DNA of 64,000 nucleotides from Marchantia polymorpha subsp. ruderalis. Lineage: Eukaryota; Streptophyta; Marchantiopsida; Marchantiales; Marchantiaceae. The position numbers and the translations under genes were made by a program. The stretch is taken from positions 7,048,501-7,112,500 of the forward strand of contig AP031352.1 in the NCBI GenBank assembly GCA_037833965.1, written 5' to 3'. Shown here piece by piece: positions 26,796 through 37,825 of this stretch (its first letter is position 1; each line of letters begins with the position of its first letter). The notes below the pieces were generated by a model. The model worked only from the letters and a program-made list of their open reading frames with translations. It made no database searches and had not been told where the DNA came from.

Positions 26796-28520
26796 GGCTC
26801 TCGGCCTACCCTCTCTCATGCACACGACTTCTTCAGGCTCTTAGCAAAAGGCTGATGCTGGAGACTACTCCAGCGGCAGATTTCCTGCTCTAGCTCCTCT
26901 TTCCTTTCCCGATCGGATCCCACTCCTCTTCGAAGACCAAGCGAACAAGCCTCCGCCGTCCTGACCCCAGGCCTTCGTCGATCTACTTCCAAGTCCCAAC
27001 TCACCACGACGCAGGCGCACGGTGCGCAGAAATTACCGCGTGACTCACACGAGCTCGAATTCGGTCTCGGAGTGCCGGGCCTCCCTTCTAAAACCGCGAG
27101 TCCAATCCCGTCGGCTGCCTCCCTCCCTGCCTTCCTGACTCCCTTCCTTCCTTCCTTCCTGCCTGCCTCGGCCTGCACTGCTACTCCCTCCCCATCCCCT
27201 CGAAATCCTTGCGCCACTTCTTGCGCCCTCTAGTCCTGTCGATGTGCAGCCTGCGCTCCTCGTGCCGTGTTTCAAAGTCGCCTTCCTGACGCCGCTCGTC
27301 TCTCTCTTTCTTTTCTCGCAGCTCTCCTCCGCCCGCCGAGTCTTTCGCCTTCCCTCTGCCGCTCTGGCCACCCCGCGCCCGCCCCCGCGCCAGCCAGCCA
27401 GCCCGCCCGCCCGCCCGGGAAAAGGAACTCACGTAAAGCGAGCCAGAGTTCCTTCCATAACCCTCACGGCGCATCGACCTACGTCCGAGCCGCTTATCGT
27501 CCCAGATCGGTCGATCCGAAGGAGAGTAGAGAACCACGTCACTCCATACAAATTTGGCTTCTGCCGCTGCCTCCGCTTCACGAGTCTGCTGGCGAGCAGA
27601 ATGTTTACCGTCTCGGGGTGACGGTGTCACCGTGAGGGCAGCGCGTCTTAACTGCCGAGACCGGCAATTCATATCCGAAGACCGGCAGTGGCATGTTTGT
27701 CCGGGCCTATCGACTTGTCATCAGCCTTTTGCGAAATTCGTCTCTATCCGGGGCTGGCTACCTCAGCTAACGTGGCGGGTTCAATCCGTCAGAATCCGGC
27801 GCCTCGCCGCCTCCAACAGACCACAGCCCAGCTCAGCCGGCCGAGGGCGCCTCCGCCGTGTCGCGCGGCCACGTCGGACGCCCGGCCGCTTCGGGCAGAG
27901 CCTCCCCCCCCCCACCGCCGAACTGGTCCCGGCGTCCTTCCGGCCGGGCTTCTCGAACGCTCGCTCACCGGCTTCCGCACCTGTTATCCGCAACTTTATC
28001 CTCCGCCTTCATGACTCGCGTCGAGGCCCTTGCCCCGCGCTTGTGCATGTAGCGCATGGCGTCGCCTGCCTGCAGCTCGCGCTCCTGTCGTCGTTCTGCT
28101 GCGGCCTCTTTCTGCTTCGAGGGCGCGGCGCCTCTTTCCATTCTGGTCCGGCGTCCCCGGCGTCCGAGCTTTGTGGCGAGTGCGACAGGAAGTGGTTTCT
28201 TTTCGACCATTGTTTTCGTCCTTTCACTCGAGAAAGAAAAGGCGACGTGATGCCGCCCGGAATGATTCACCATCGGGGCATTATTTTGCACGGAAAAGGA
28301 GTAATGATTTATGAGGCCACCGCGACATAAAGCAGTAACTCCCCGGGAAACCATGTCGAAAGACGACGCTTTTGGCGAGAATCTGCAAGCGAGGCACGCA
28401 GAAAAGGAACTCCCGCTGATTATTAAACTAATATCATCCAGAAACATTGGCAGACAACGTCGGACTTCGGGGCCAAACATATAAAATGAAATCAGGACAA
28501 ATGCATTCATCAGCATGATT
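26796..28520 (-). promoter_or_regulatory. GC-rich, CT-repeat island upstream of the SDR gene
   Basis: The most GC-rich stretch of the window, with tetranucleotide C/T tracts (TTCC repeats at about 27142-27160, GCCCGCCC runs near 27400). It probably includes the promoter and 5' UTR of the SDR gene. Long overlapping frames occur on both strands (for example 27554-28330 + and 27965-28516 -), but they are Arg/Pro/Ser/Ala-rich and compete with one another, as expected of GC-rich non-coding DNA, so I do not call them genes. A divergent plus-strand promoter is possible but has no downstream gene that I can recognise. Confidence 0.4.
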
Positions 28521-30237
28521 GCGCTAAAACAAGCGGCAAGCGGTCCACAGCTCTCCCCGCCTTATTATAAGACTATAGACGAATCTTGTATGAAGAACAA
28601 ATTGTCAATCATCGATGAAGCCATCTGTATCAAGGTGACGGTTGATGTCTTCGTACTGTGGCGGTTAATGTCCTTTCCTTGGTGGTAAGATCCTTGTCTC
28701 ATGACTTCACCTCCAAGTCCTACCGTCGATTATGCCCTACTTGCACGTAGAATTGGGGAGTATGGCCTCGACTATGAGAACTGACCAGGGTAAAATCGAG
28801 GAAACGTGTTGTGTCGCAACACTAGTCGTACACAGCATTCAATGATCAAGTTCCCTGCCACAGTAGATGATAGTATCATGATACACTTGTAGGTCTGTCA
28901 ACCATACGACAGCTTTTGGCAAACCTTTTTACTTATGAAACTCGAAACAGACACGAATTTGACCACAGGAAGCTGTTGCGATCTCCAGATGTTTAACGAT
29001 GATGAGAGTTACATCTCTCCCTCCTTCCCTCCCCCCCCCCCTCCGTCCCACTCGCGGACTCTTTACCGCACCACTAGAAGAAGCTCAACAAGTCGAAATT
29101 GCATGTCCAAGCTGCTGATGGCATGGAAGGGAACATTCTCACATCCCTTGTCGATCTTTATTGTCTTACTGTTGAGATACTTTACCGGCACTTTCCCGCT
29201 TAGGATACGTTAGAGCGCACACTGTCCACAAAAGAGCCCTCTCCCATTTCACGCTCTTCCTCCTCTTCCTCCTCCTCGCATACGTTTCATGAACAACACT
29301 TGGACAGAGGAGGATCCCCTTCCCTCGTCACAAAGTGTCATAAACTCGCAGAGAGCCCGAAGAGACGGAACGCGATGCCAAGAAGACCGTCAGCCGCGGG
29401 ATATGCACTCGAATCAAGGTGCCCAACCGAAGAAGCGCTGACAAACCCTCCGGGCATGCATGCGTCCTTCCCATGGAGCACAACTCGAGTACATTGTCGC
29501 CACAGGCCGCAACCTTCTAACTCGCTCGAGCACGAGTCCACAACAAATCGCAACACACATGATCAGGATCCGCGCATTCGAGTCGACCCTCGCTCGATCA
29601 TGTTGGGTGGCCCGCTCTCCAGGTTCCCACCCATCCGCCTTTTCGCGCACAGTCCTTTCCAGCCCTGCCAGCCCTATCCCGTCGTCCTCGATCGATGACT
29701 ACAGTCGGCGAGAGTTAATCTAAATATTCCGGGTATCCACTTTTCAGGCCCAGCCCAGAGATCCTGTCTGTCGGTTCCATCTGCGGACGAGATCTCCCGA
29801 TGGGCTCTTCCCTCCCCGGTCCCCGGTAATATAGCGACCGGGAATGGCGAAAGTAGAAGACATGACATGACGACGGTTTGTATGTGAGCCTCGCGCTATT
29901 GAGGCTCGGCAGGTCGAGGCAGTCACAAAGAGCCCGGAGACGAGACCTGTAAAGGCGCCCGAGCTCCGCATGCATGCATGTCGAACCGGATACGGACATG
30001 ATCTCCATGGATGTCATGACATGTCATGGATGTTGTGCACAACTGTGTCTGCACTGCCCACCCCAGCCTACGGCGAATCTCGAGGGGTATTGATACATCG
30101 GAACATCCTTTCCCTCGATGACATCAGAATGCCATCATCGATCCGTTGCAGGGCCTTCTCGTATACATCTCACCCTCGGATAGCTGAGCATCACCACTGC
30201 CACATTGACTCACGATGCTGCTACATGAAACCCCAGA
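28521..30237. other. Intergenic region without a recognisable gene
   Basis: Mixed composition. It contains a poly-C tract at about 29030-29041 and a small palindrome CATGACATGTCATG near 30016-30030. Frames at 29300-29723 (+) and 29338-30017 (-) overlap on opposite strands and have no known motif. Confidence 0.45.
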
Positions 30238-30744
30238 TTACTGGAGCCGCCCGATGAATTTCATCCGTGGTCCGAGGGCGGCCTGCGGAAGCGTTAGGAA
30301 ACTCCGGTCAAATGTACCGACTTTGGTACATCGCTTCGGTGAATCATATCTTCCGAAGTATGGAATATAGACTAATATGTACGATAGCACTATATTATAT
30401 AGTGCTATCGTACAATACATACCCGAGGCCTCCTTCTACGTACTTCTTGTATTTTCAGCAGCGCCTCAGTGTGATTGTTGACTTCCTTTTGCTTTTGCTT
30501 GGCAACATATGCTTCACGACTCTCCTTGGAGTTCAGAGAATCCTGAACTGACTCCACTAGAACCTTGGGTGACGAGAGGTGAAGCATATTGCGGCAGGTT
30601 GTGAACTTGAAGATACCAAGGAGCACGACGCTGTCGAACCGTTGGTCGAACTGATCGGTTTTTCATTTTCCTATACATGTTCTAGCGGGAAAAACAATAT
30701 CCTACCAGCCATTCATTATTGAGCAACACACGATAGCAGTTGAA
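30238..30744 (-). CDS. Three-exon C-terminal gene piece, tentatively DNAAF3/PF22-like
   Basis: Exons 30706-30744 (FNCYRVLLNNEWL), 30444-30650 (69 codons) and 30238-30282 (AALGPRMKFIGRLQ, stop TAA) are joined by GT-AG introns, all in phase 0, with good acceptors (TTTTCAG, GATCAG, TTCCGCAG) and donors (GTAGGA, GTACGT). The middle exon reads FDQRFDSVVLLGIFKF, then PKVLVESVQDSLNSKESREA, then a charged helix (KQKQKEVNNHTEALLKIQE). The pattern FDxVxLG ... LVES followed by a helix resembles the C-terminal part of dynein axonemal assembly factor 3, needed for motile cilia and expected in plants with swimming sperm. The resemblance is weak and from memory. Upstream DNA to 31700 is AT-rich with no further exons, so this is either a truncated remnant or the end of a gene whose earlier exons I could not find. 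Confidence 0.35.
30378..30414. repeat. Perfect 17-bp inverted repeat, 3-nt spacer
   Basis: TGTACGATAGCACTATA (30378-30394) and its exact reverse complement (30398-30414) around TTA. It falls in the second intron of the three-exon gene piece. It is the longest hairpin seen in the window. Confidence 0.9.
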
Positions 30745-31723
30745 CTGAAAACATTGCAGCATGTGCACATCTCAATAATAATAAGGCAATGAAGAAATGC
30801 TAGATAATTTAAACCTCTATATCCAAATATGGAATGAGTCAAAAGACTCGGGAATAAGCTCCCAGGCTTAAAGGTGTATCATGTATTGAAAAGTATATTC
30901 TGAAGAGTGTTTCCTTTCTTTAAACTGTTTGTAGATATGTTTCCTCCTCTAGCCTACATGCAGTTTCATCAACTCATTTCTTTAACTTGCCTTCATTCCT
31001 CTAACTACATTGATTTACCCCATTAAAATGTCCCATTTGGGCATTTACACAATAAGATATTGAAAAATCCATCTCTTACGTTCGGCCTAGCCAAACACTG
31101 CTTTCCCCACGTGAGATTTTATTATATTTTTTTGAACAGAATGAAAAAACTATCATACATATGTATGCTAGTTTTTTCATTGTTTGAAGTTCCAATCATT
31201 CAACCATCTGATGTCAAAAAAATCAAATATAAAAAATATAGATTTCAATGTCTTATATATAAAAATCACATGATCTTAATTTTTTAATTCCAATTCATTT
31301 TAACATTTTTTTAATAATAATATTTTGAAATATCGTGCAAAAGAAATCAGAAAGGAATTGACCTTTATTCTTGTCTCTTTTATAAATTCTTTCATTTAAA
31401 TGATTCAATCTGATGATTGTATGACTTTTACCAAAAATTGATTTTTTAAATCTCACAAGCTATATTAATTACAGAACAATTCAAATGTGCTTTTGTGAAA
31501 GCTAACAACAGAGATAAAACAATCTTTCAATAGTTTATGTAAAGAAAAAACTTTTATCTAGGAAAATAACTAACAAAAGACTATGCAATTTTTTAGAAAA
31601 GAAAGTTGTTTTTCGAAATGAAACAAAATTTGAAGGAAAAGAATCGTATAATAGAAAAGCAATTCATGGAGTGTTGAATTTAAATAGTGTATGAAAATGG
31701 AGACTTTCAATGAAATTTATAAT
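30745..31723. other. AT-rich intergenic stretch
   Basis: AT-rich sequence with no recognisable gene or element. A 75-codon plus-strand frame (31060-31287) is Lys/Ile/Phe-rich and has no motif. Confidence 0.5.
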
Positions 31724-32452
31724 TTAATCGAACATCAATAACCAACAAATCAGAATATGTACAAACACACCCGACACTACAACAGATAAAATGATAACAT
31801 AAGAGCAGAGCATACATAATCGACTTAATGACAAAAATTTCCTAACTTGACTGATACAAGTGCAGTTAACAGAGATTCCGGTCCATTCTAAGCGTTCGAT
31901 GATCGAACGCTTAGAATCCAACTTCAATCCCTTTGGAAGAGTAATTTCCAGAGCAACGGCTCTCACATAAACTCGAGCAAAGTTTTCGAATGCCCTTAGG
32001 ATTGAGCTCACGAGCAAAACACGTGGCGCGCAAAGGCCCTGGAGAAGGAGGGGAAGGAGGACTGACTGCACAAGCGATGAAGGGGCTCTGGACCGTATGC
32101 CCTCCCAGCAGTACACTGCTTCATTCCTCTCCAATTGTCGCCAGGAGGGCTGTACAGAGGAAGGTGTATGCAGCGCTGCGTTTGCGCCATGTTCCGAGCG
32201 GCAAAGTTTCGAAGGCGCCCCTGAACTGCTCATGGGCGGTAGAGAAGAACCCCAGCTTTTGCCTTTTTGACGCTTTTGGCAGATTCCCCCGACTTGAGTC
32301 TGCGGTCCCAGTGCCCAAGAATCAAACTCATGCTCGCTGACCTGTTCAATCCGGTCTCCAGGCCCTGGGGATTTCACCCAGTGCCAAGTGTGGAAGACCT
32401 TCCCACCATTACCATTACCATGGCCCAGAAAAACGGGATTCCATCTCCTCAA
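31724..32452 (-). other. 242-codon open frame of unknown nature
   Basis: This is among the longest uninterrupted frames outside the recognised genes. It begins MRRWNPVFLGHGNGNG at 32452 and ends with a hydrophobic stretch (MLCSYVIILSVVVSGVFVHI then LICWLLMFD). I recognise no domain. The first two thirds lie in a GC-richer block and the last third in AT-rich DNA, and a perfect palindrome (31885-31917) lies inside it. Another minus-strand frame overlaps (32121-32318). The mixed composition and lack of homology favour a chance frame, but a fast-evolving or orphan membrane protein cannot be excluded. Confidence 0.15.
31885..31917. repeat. Perfect 16-bp palindrome with 1-nt centre
   Basis: ATTCTAAGCGTTCGAT (31885-31900), G, then the exact reverse complement (31902-31917). 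Confidence 0.9.
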
Positions 32453-35400
32453 CTCTTCTGGCGTCCCTCTCCCTCCCTCTCGTGGATTTGGGTTCCCCGA
32501 TACAGTCTGTTTTCCTTCGTGTCAAAGCTCTCCATCGTTCCACCCTCTTCCGAGATTCGACATTCTCTTCGTACTGCAAGTAGCCACTGACTTGCTCGAA
32601 GATTTTGTTCGCCTCCGGCCTCGACCCCGACGACTCGGCCCCACGCTATCAAAGTTCGGTCCTGGACTCTCGTGGCTCCGAGCCCTGAGCAATGACATCA
32701 CAATGGACGACGTGCCCTCGTAATCATCCCCCGCCCAGATTTTTTTTTGACTCTTCCGGCGATTCCCGAGAGTCTACGACCCTTGCCGGCGTGTTGCAAA
32801 TCCTTGCTCCTGAAGACCGGCTGACCTATTCCAGCCGGTCCAGTAGTTCCCACCAGGGCTGCAGAATCTGTACACGTTTATTATTCGGAAATTTCCCAAT
32901 ACAGCATTGTACATATACGAGAAGCTTTTTTCCTTTCTCTGGCTATGTCCGGCAGCGACTTTCTCTGCTTTGTTGATTCCTGTACTTTGTTCATATTACC
33001 CGTTCCTTTGCGAGGGATTTTTATCTCCCACCCCGCCTTCAAAATTTCTGCGCAAATCAGACCAAATTCTCACTCTTGTAAGCGTTTTCTTTTCCTTGAA
33101 TATGCCATGATCGTAGGTGGAATTCCCACAAGAAGGTTTTATGTGCCATGGATGACCTTTCCTCTTGGCTGCTTAATACATTTATTTCTTCAATTTTCAT
33201 GATTAAATGTGATATCATGTTATATGAAACAAGTCTTCTCAAGATTCCTGTGTACTTTCGGATGTCGTAATGTAGCTCCCAATAACGTCATTTTGGTAGT
33301 TATATGATTAGATGAGATGTATGCTCTGTTGTCAAAGTGTGTATGGACTCGTCCATAGTTGCTTCAAGAACACTAATTTACAATGGCACGCACGGTTATT
33401 ATTGATCCTGCATGTAATGTACTTTTACAACAGTTGATCGTCTATATTTAGGATGTGATTCAAGCTGAGAGATTACAACCAATATCTCCAAACGTAAAGT
33501 CATGAATGAATGTTTTCTAAGTTCTAACCTTCTCGAGTTTTAGATTTAAATCTAATAGTAAACATCAACTTCGATATCTTAATACGTGAAAGAGCGTACA
33601 AGAATCTATCACACTTTTAACTTAATAATTTGGTCTATTGTAGAAATCGAGATGTCATTTAAAAAAAAACACCAGCAGATACAATAATAAAAAAAATTAC
33701 ATGTTTGTTTGAATCACATAATACACACTCAAATAAGGTCTGTTTCAATATTCCCATCATTTTGGAGTGTTTTTAAATCTAGATTGTTGTACAATTAGTA
33801 TGTGCAGCAGAAGATATTTAACAATTATATGTAAAAACTACATTATTATATTTTTAGTATTTTAATTATGTTGAGATCTACTCAACGCTGTCGGTTTGGT
33901 ATCTTTACCTACTCCTTGAGAGGGTCTTCCATCCTCTCTTGTTCTTTCACCTTGTACTTCTCCGTGGAGTCCAAGTTTCGATGTACAAGTCAACGCGAAA
34001 CAGAGTATGTGGTGCGGGTTGGCGAAACTCGGATGATATCACGAAGGACGTATAAGATCTATGGTCGTCGCTTACGAGGTTCGATAGATCCCTGCACCTG
34101 CTTATAAATTCTGGCAAGTGCTCGTATACACTGAAAACGAGAACTTAGCTCGACGAACTTTTGTAGGAAGTCAGTAAACGCTTCTCAGGAATCCGGTCAA
34201 TGTTTACATGTCATGTCGATCTTGTTTAGTGTCAGTAAAGGCGTGCTTTGACATATGCTACCAGTCGTACCAGAGTCTCAACTTTCTACGCGATTCACCG
34301 CCACAAGACTGCATACAGCTAAGCCCAGTGTCGTGGTCATCACATGCGAATCTGCATCCATCAGCACGTAGAGATTCCCGACTTGGAAGAAGCTCAGGGC
34401 TGAGAGGAGAGGCTCGAGGGCTTTCCCGAAAGTGGAGCCTAAAGCTATTATTCAGGCAAAGCATTCGATTCCAGGGATGAAATCTCATCCCTTTCCAACT
34501 TTGTTGGTAGAAACATACCTTCCCTCCTTTTGTTTTTAGTTTCCCATCAAATGGCTCTGCCTACGTTCGTGAGCTAGATGATTTTTCCATGACGACGTGG
34601 GAGGACGCATATTTGTTCACATGGGCTGGCTGCAACAAATTGCAAGGTGGCTCCATTGCTCGTACGAGAACAACGTCAATCAATGAAGTGGTGCGTTTTA
34701 GAACCAATCTGGATTTTATATTCCAAATTTAATGATCTCCTCAATATTCTTGCATCCTGAAAAGAGTCGAGAAATGGTTTGCACATGAGCTGCGCAGCTC
34801 ATCTCGAAACCGAGATTCTGGCAGAATCGGTGCTCCTGGCAAAAGATGCAGACCTCCCCAAATTCACGTCTTGTTCACCTAAACGACGGACACTTTGAGC
34901 CAGTGTCTACGAACCTGGCAATCGGACTACCCTCCTGTTTGTGTTCACATGGGCCTAGGTGGACCTCCATTCCTCACTGCCATATTCGCCATGTACAGAG
35001 CACATGGCGCCAATTTCACGAACTCTCGTATATACTGAATACGGACTCGGCACTGCATCCGCGTTTGCATGTTCTCCAAGCGAATAGTAGAGCCCAGTGA
35101 CATCGAAGGCTCGACCAGGCGAGGCAGCGAGCGACTGAGTGGGTACATGAAGAGTAGTTGGAGCGCGTTATCCTGCTAATCGAAGATAAGGCATCTGCGT
35201 TTGATGAGCGAGGGAGGGACATCAATCCCGTGGGGCCCCGATTCCCCAAGGCAGGGGCGTTGAAAAGTGCAATATATTTTCCCCCTGTCCCCCGGCTTAT
35301 CGGGTTGCGCGTCCATCGACCCATCGATCGAACCACGATGACGTCTGATCTACGCCACCGCAAGTCCTCGTCCTAGCCACTCCCTACTCCACAAGATGTG

Positions 35401-35800
35401 ATGCTATTGTGATTCCCTCTATGATACTGTAATACCTTCGGGGGCTTCCATCTCGTCCTTCTCGCCCTCCCCTCCCCTGTCCTGCAGAAGAGCACGGTGG
35501 TTCTCATCTCGTCGAGATGAAATCATTGTTGGAATCCTCCGTCAGGGTCCCGACGAGCCGAGAATGGAAGTTGGAACACACGCACGAAATTCCGCTGCAT
35601 GCTCACGCAAGGCTGATGTCTTCCATCTACTCCTCCATCGCTTGCCTGCATCATGGTTCGTGGTGGGCGTTTGTAATACTGTACTGTTTCCTGGGCGGCG
35701 CCTTCTGCCTTTTTCATCCTCTAAATGTCTCCAGGATAAGCTCATCAATGAGGCAATCATTTAATGTCCCTCTCCCGCCCGCCCCGTTTTAGATGAAGTG
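32453..35800. other. Alternating GC-richer and AT-rich blocks, no gene recognised
   Basis: GC-richer blocks at about 32450-32900 and 34200-35800 flank AT-rich 33180-33880. Short frames on both strands (for example 34208-34480 + against 34258-34488 -, and 35016-35363 -) overlap and show no domain. The GC-richer blocks resemble the islands upstream of the other genes, so an unrecognised gene or non-coding transcript is possible, but nothing in the sequence proves it. Confidence 0.4.
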
Positions 35801-37794
35801 ACCGGTAGATTGTTCGAGCACTTCCGGTTTCGACGTGTTGTGAGCGTTTTGGATCATGTCATGTCAATTCATGAAGCTCGGTTGGACGTGTATGGGAACA
35901 ATGCAAATTTGGGGTTGTATTTGTATTAGCGAATTGGACCATCTCACTTTATATGCATCATGTGCAATCGAGTTATTCTCGAGATACTTCATGTATCCTT
36001 AATCAGAAGAAAATGTGCAGTTTTATGTGAACGATTGCCTCTTACTTAGAGGAATAAACTGGCATTCAGTTTGACAAGGAAAGAAGAAAAACTGACTTGT
36101 TACTAGTTTTTTCATAATCATCCTAACACTGATACACTTATATTGACTTGAGCTTTTTCGTACATTCATGTTTGATCAATTACAATGACTACAGTTGACT
36201 ATTATGTAGTCATGTTATCATCCTTCAATCAAAATATTTATAAAAAATGTTATTTTGGATATGATATAGAAAAACATGTATGTTTGTGAGTATCATATAG
36301 AAAATCCAAACCAAATTTACTATTGTTGTAGAATAAGACATGATGAAACCTGTACGTGAAACAAGATAATTTTGTGAGTTTGTATTTTGTCATGTTATGT
36401 AGCATTGATAATAGCCGAATCTTTTATCATTTTCATTTCCTTTATAAAACATCATTCAATTTCTGTATGAACTCATAAAGTATTGCTATATATTGCAACA
36501 TTTGTATATTTATGCTAAACAATTGAGTGTTTTACAGACCATGCTTATCGTGGTTCAACCATACTAGATAATGAACACATATTTATATCAATACTAAAGA
36601 ATATTAACCTCACAGTACATATGATTATACATTCAAGATTTTATATTTGTAGATAAGGAGTATTAGTTATTAGGGTGCTAATAATTAGTTATTCAAACGA
36701 TAGAGATGAATGAGTGTTGATTTTGATATATACCTATTCTATTTGATTTAATAATATTTTTCTCACAATTTTTTTTTTGAAAAAGTACATGGCACCTCTT
36801 GTAAATGTGAGTTGCACATTATTGAGACAGTCTTTTTTCGATATTATCTTCATTTTTATAAATTAAAATGATAGATATTTTTAAATATTTTCTCAATAAT
36901 ATATTTTTGAAAAGAAATAAATAATTATTAAAATGATTATGATATATAAGAAAAATTAAATAATGTTATCGTATATAAGAGTAGTTAAAAGTTAAAAATA
37001 TCAAGAAATCTTGTCATCATGTGAGATGTTATAATCATAGTGATAAATTTAAGTATAGAAATATTCAATGTTACAGGACATGCATATTATATGTTTGCGC
37101 TCTATTATGTATAATAATGATACTTTTATAATATCATAAACATAGGTTCAAACCTGTATCAAAGATCACAAAATCCTCCTTTTTGGGCTTTATTCTGAAT
37201 TGAGCATGACTGAGCTTGAGTACAGAAGCCATCAATCGCCTGCTGCTTCTGCTTCTGTTGGAAACAATGAGGATGTAAGGCTAAAAATATTTTCAGAGAG
37301 AATTCAGTTTGAAATGACATAGAAGCACAACCTCAGAATGTTTCTACATCATTCGATAGGATACATCAAGTTGTGTATGAGCAAAAAGTTAAAGTGCTCA
37401 AGCTGAAAAGTAAAGAATAAAGTTCAAATAGAGACAAATGTGGTAATAGGGTAGAATATGGCATGATTTATTCTTGTATAAATTTTTTTGAAAGTAATTT
37501 AATATGCAAGATGGCAATTTGAGTGTCGAGGTGTCCGTCGTCTAGCAAAGTCGGACACCGCGGTATCGGGAAATAAAGATCACACTCAAACCAAAATTTT
37601 GTGGCATTAGTCCTATCACACAAACCACACGATTGAAAGAACAACGAACGATGAGACCGAGATGTGTTTGACAGATGGGCAAGAAACAGTAGCTTATGGA
37701 AGCAAAGCTCAATCTCGATTCGTAGCTTTCAAGCGATATTGTTGTTTTTTGGATGGTTATGTGGAATGGGGATTTGACTCTCCGCGCTCGACCA

Positions 37795-37825
37795 AAAAAG
37801 ATGTAGTTAAAGACTACATCTTTTT
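37795..37825. repeat. Perfect 13-bp inverted repeat, 5-nt spacer
   Basis: AAAAAGATGTAGT (37795-37807) and ACTACATCTTTTT (37813-37825) around TAAAG. With one bulged A the stem extends by one more C-G pair. Confidence 0.85.

Noticed and set aside
27554-28330. 258-codon plus-strand open frame in the GC-rich island, with long frames also on the minus strand
   Set aside because: Arg/Pro/Ser/Ala-rich, overlapped by several equally long frames on both strands, no domain, and located where a promoter/5' UTR is expected. GC-rich DNA has few stops.
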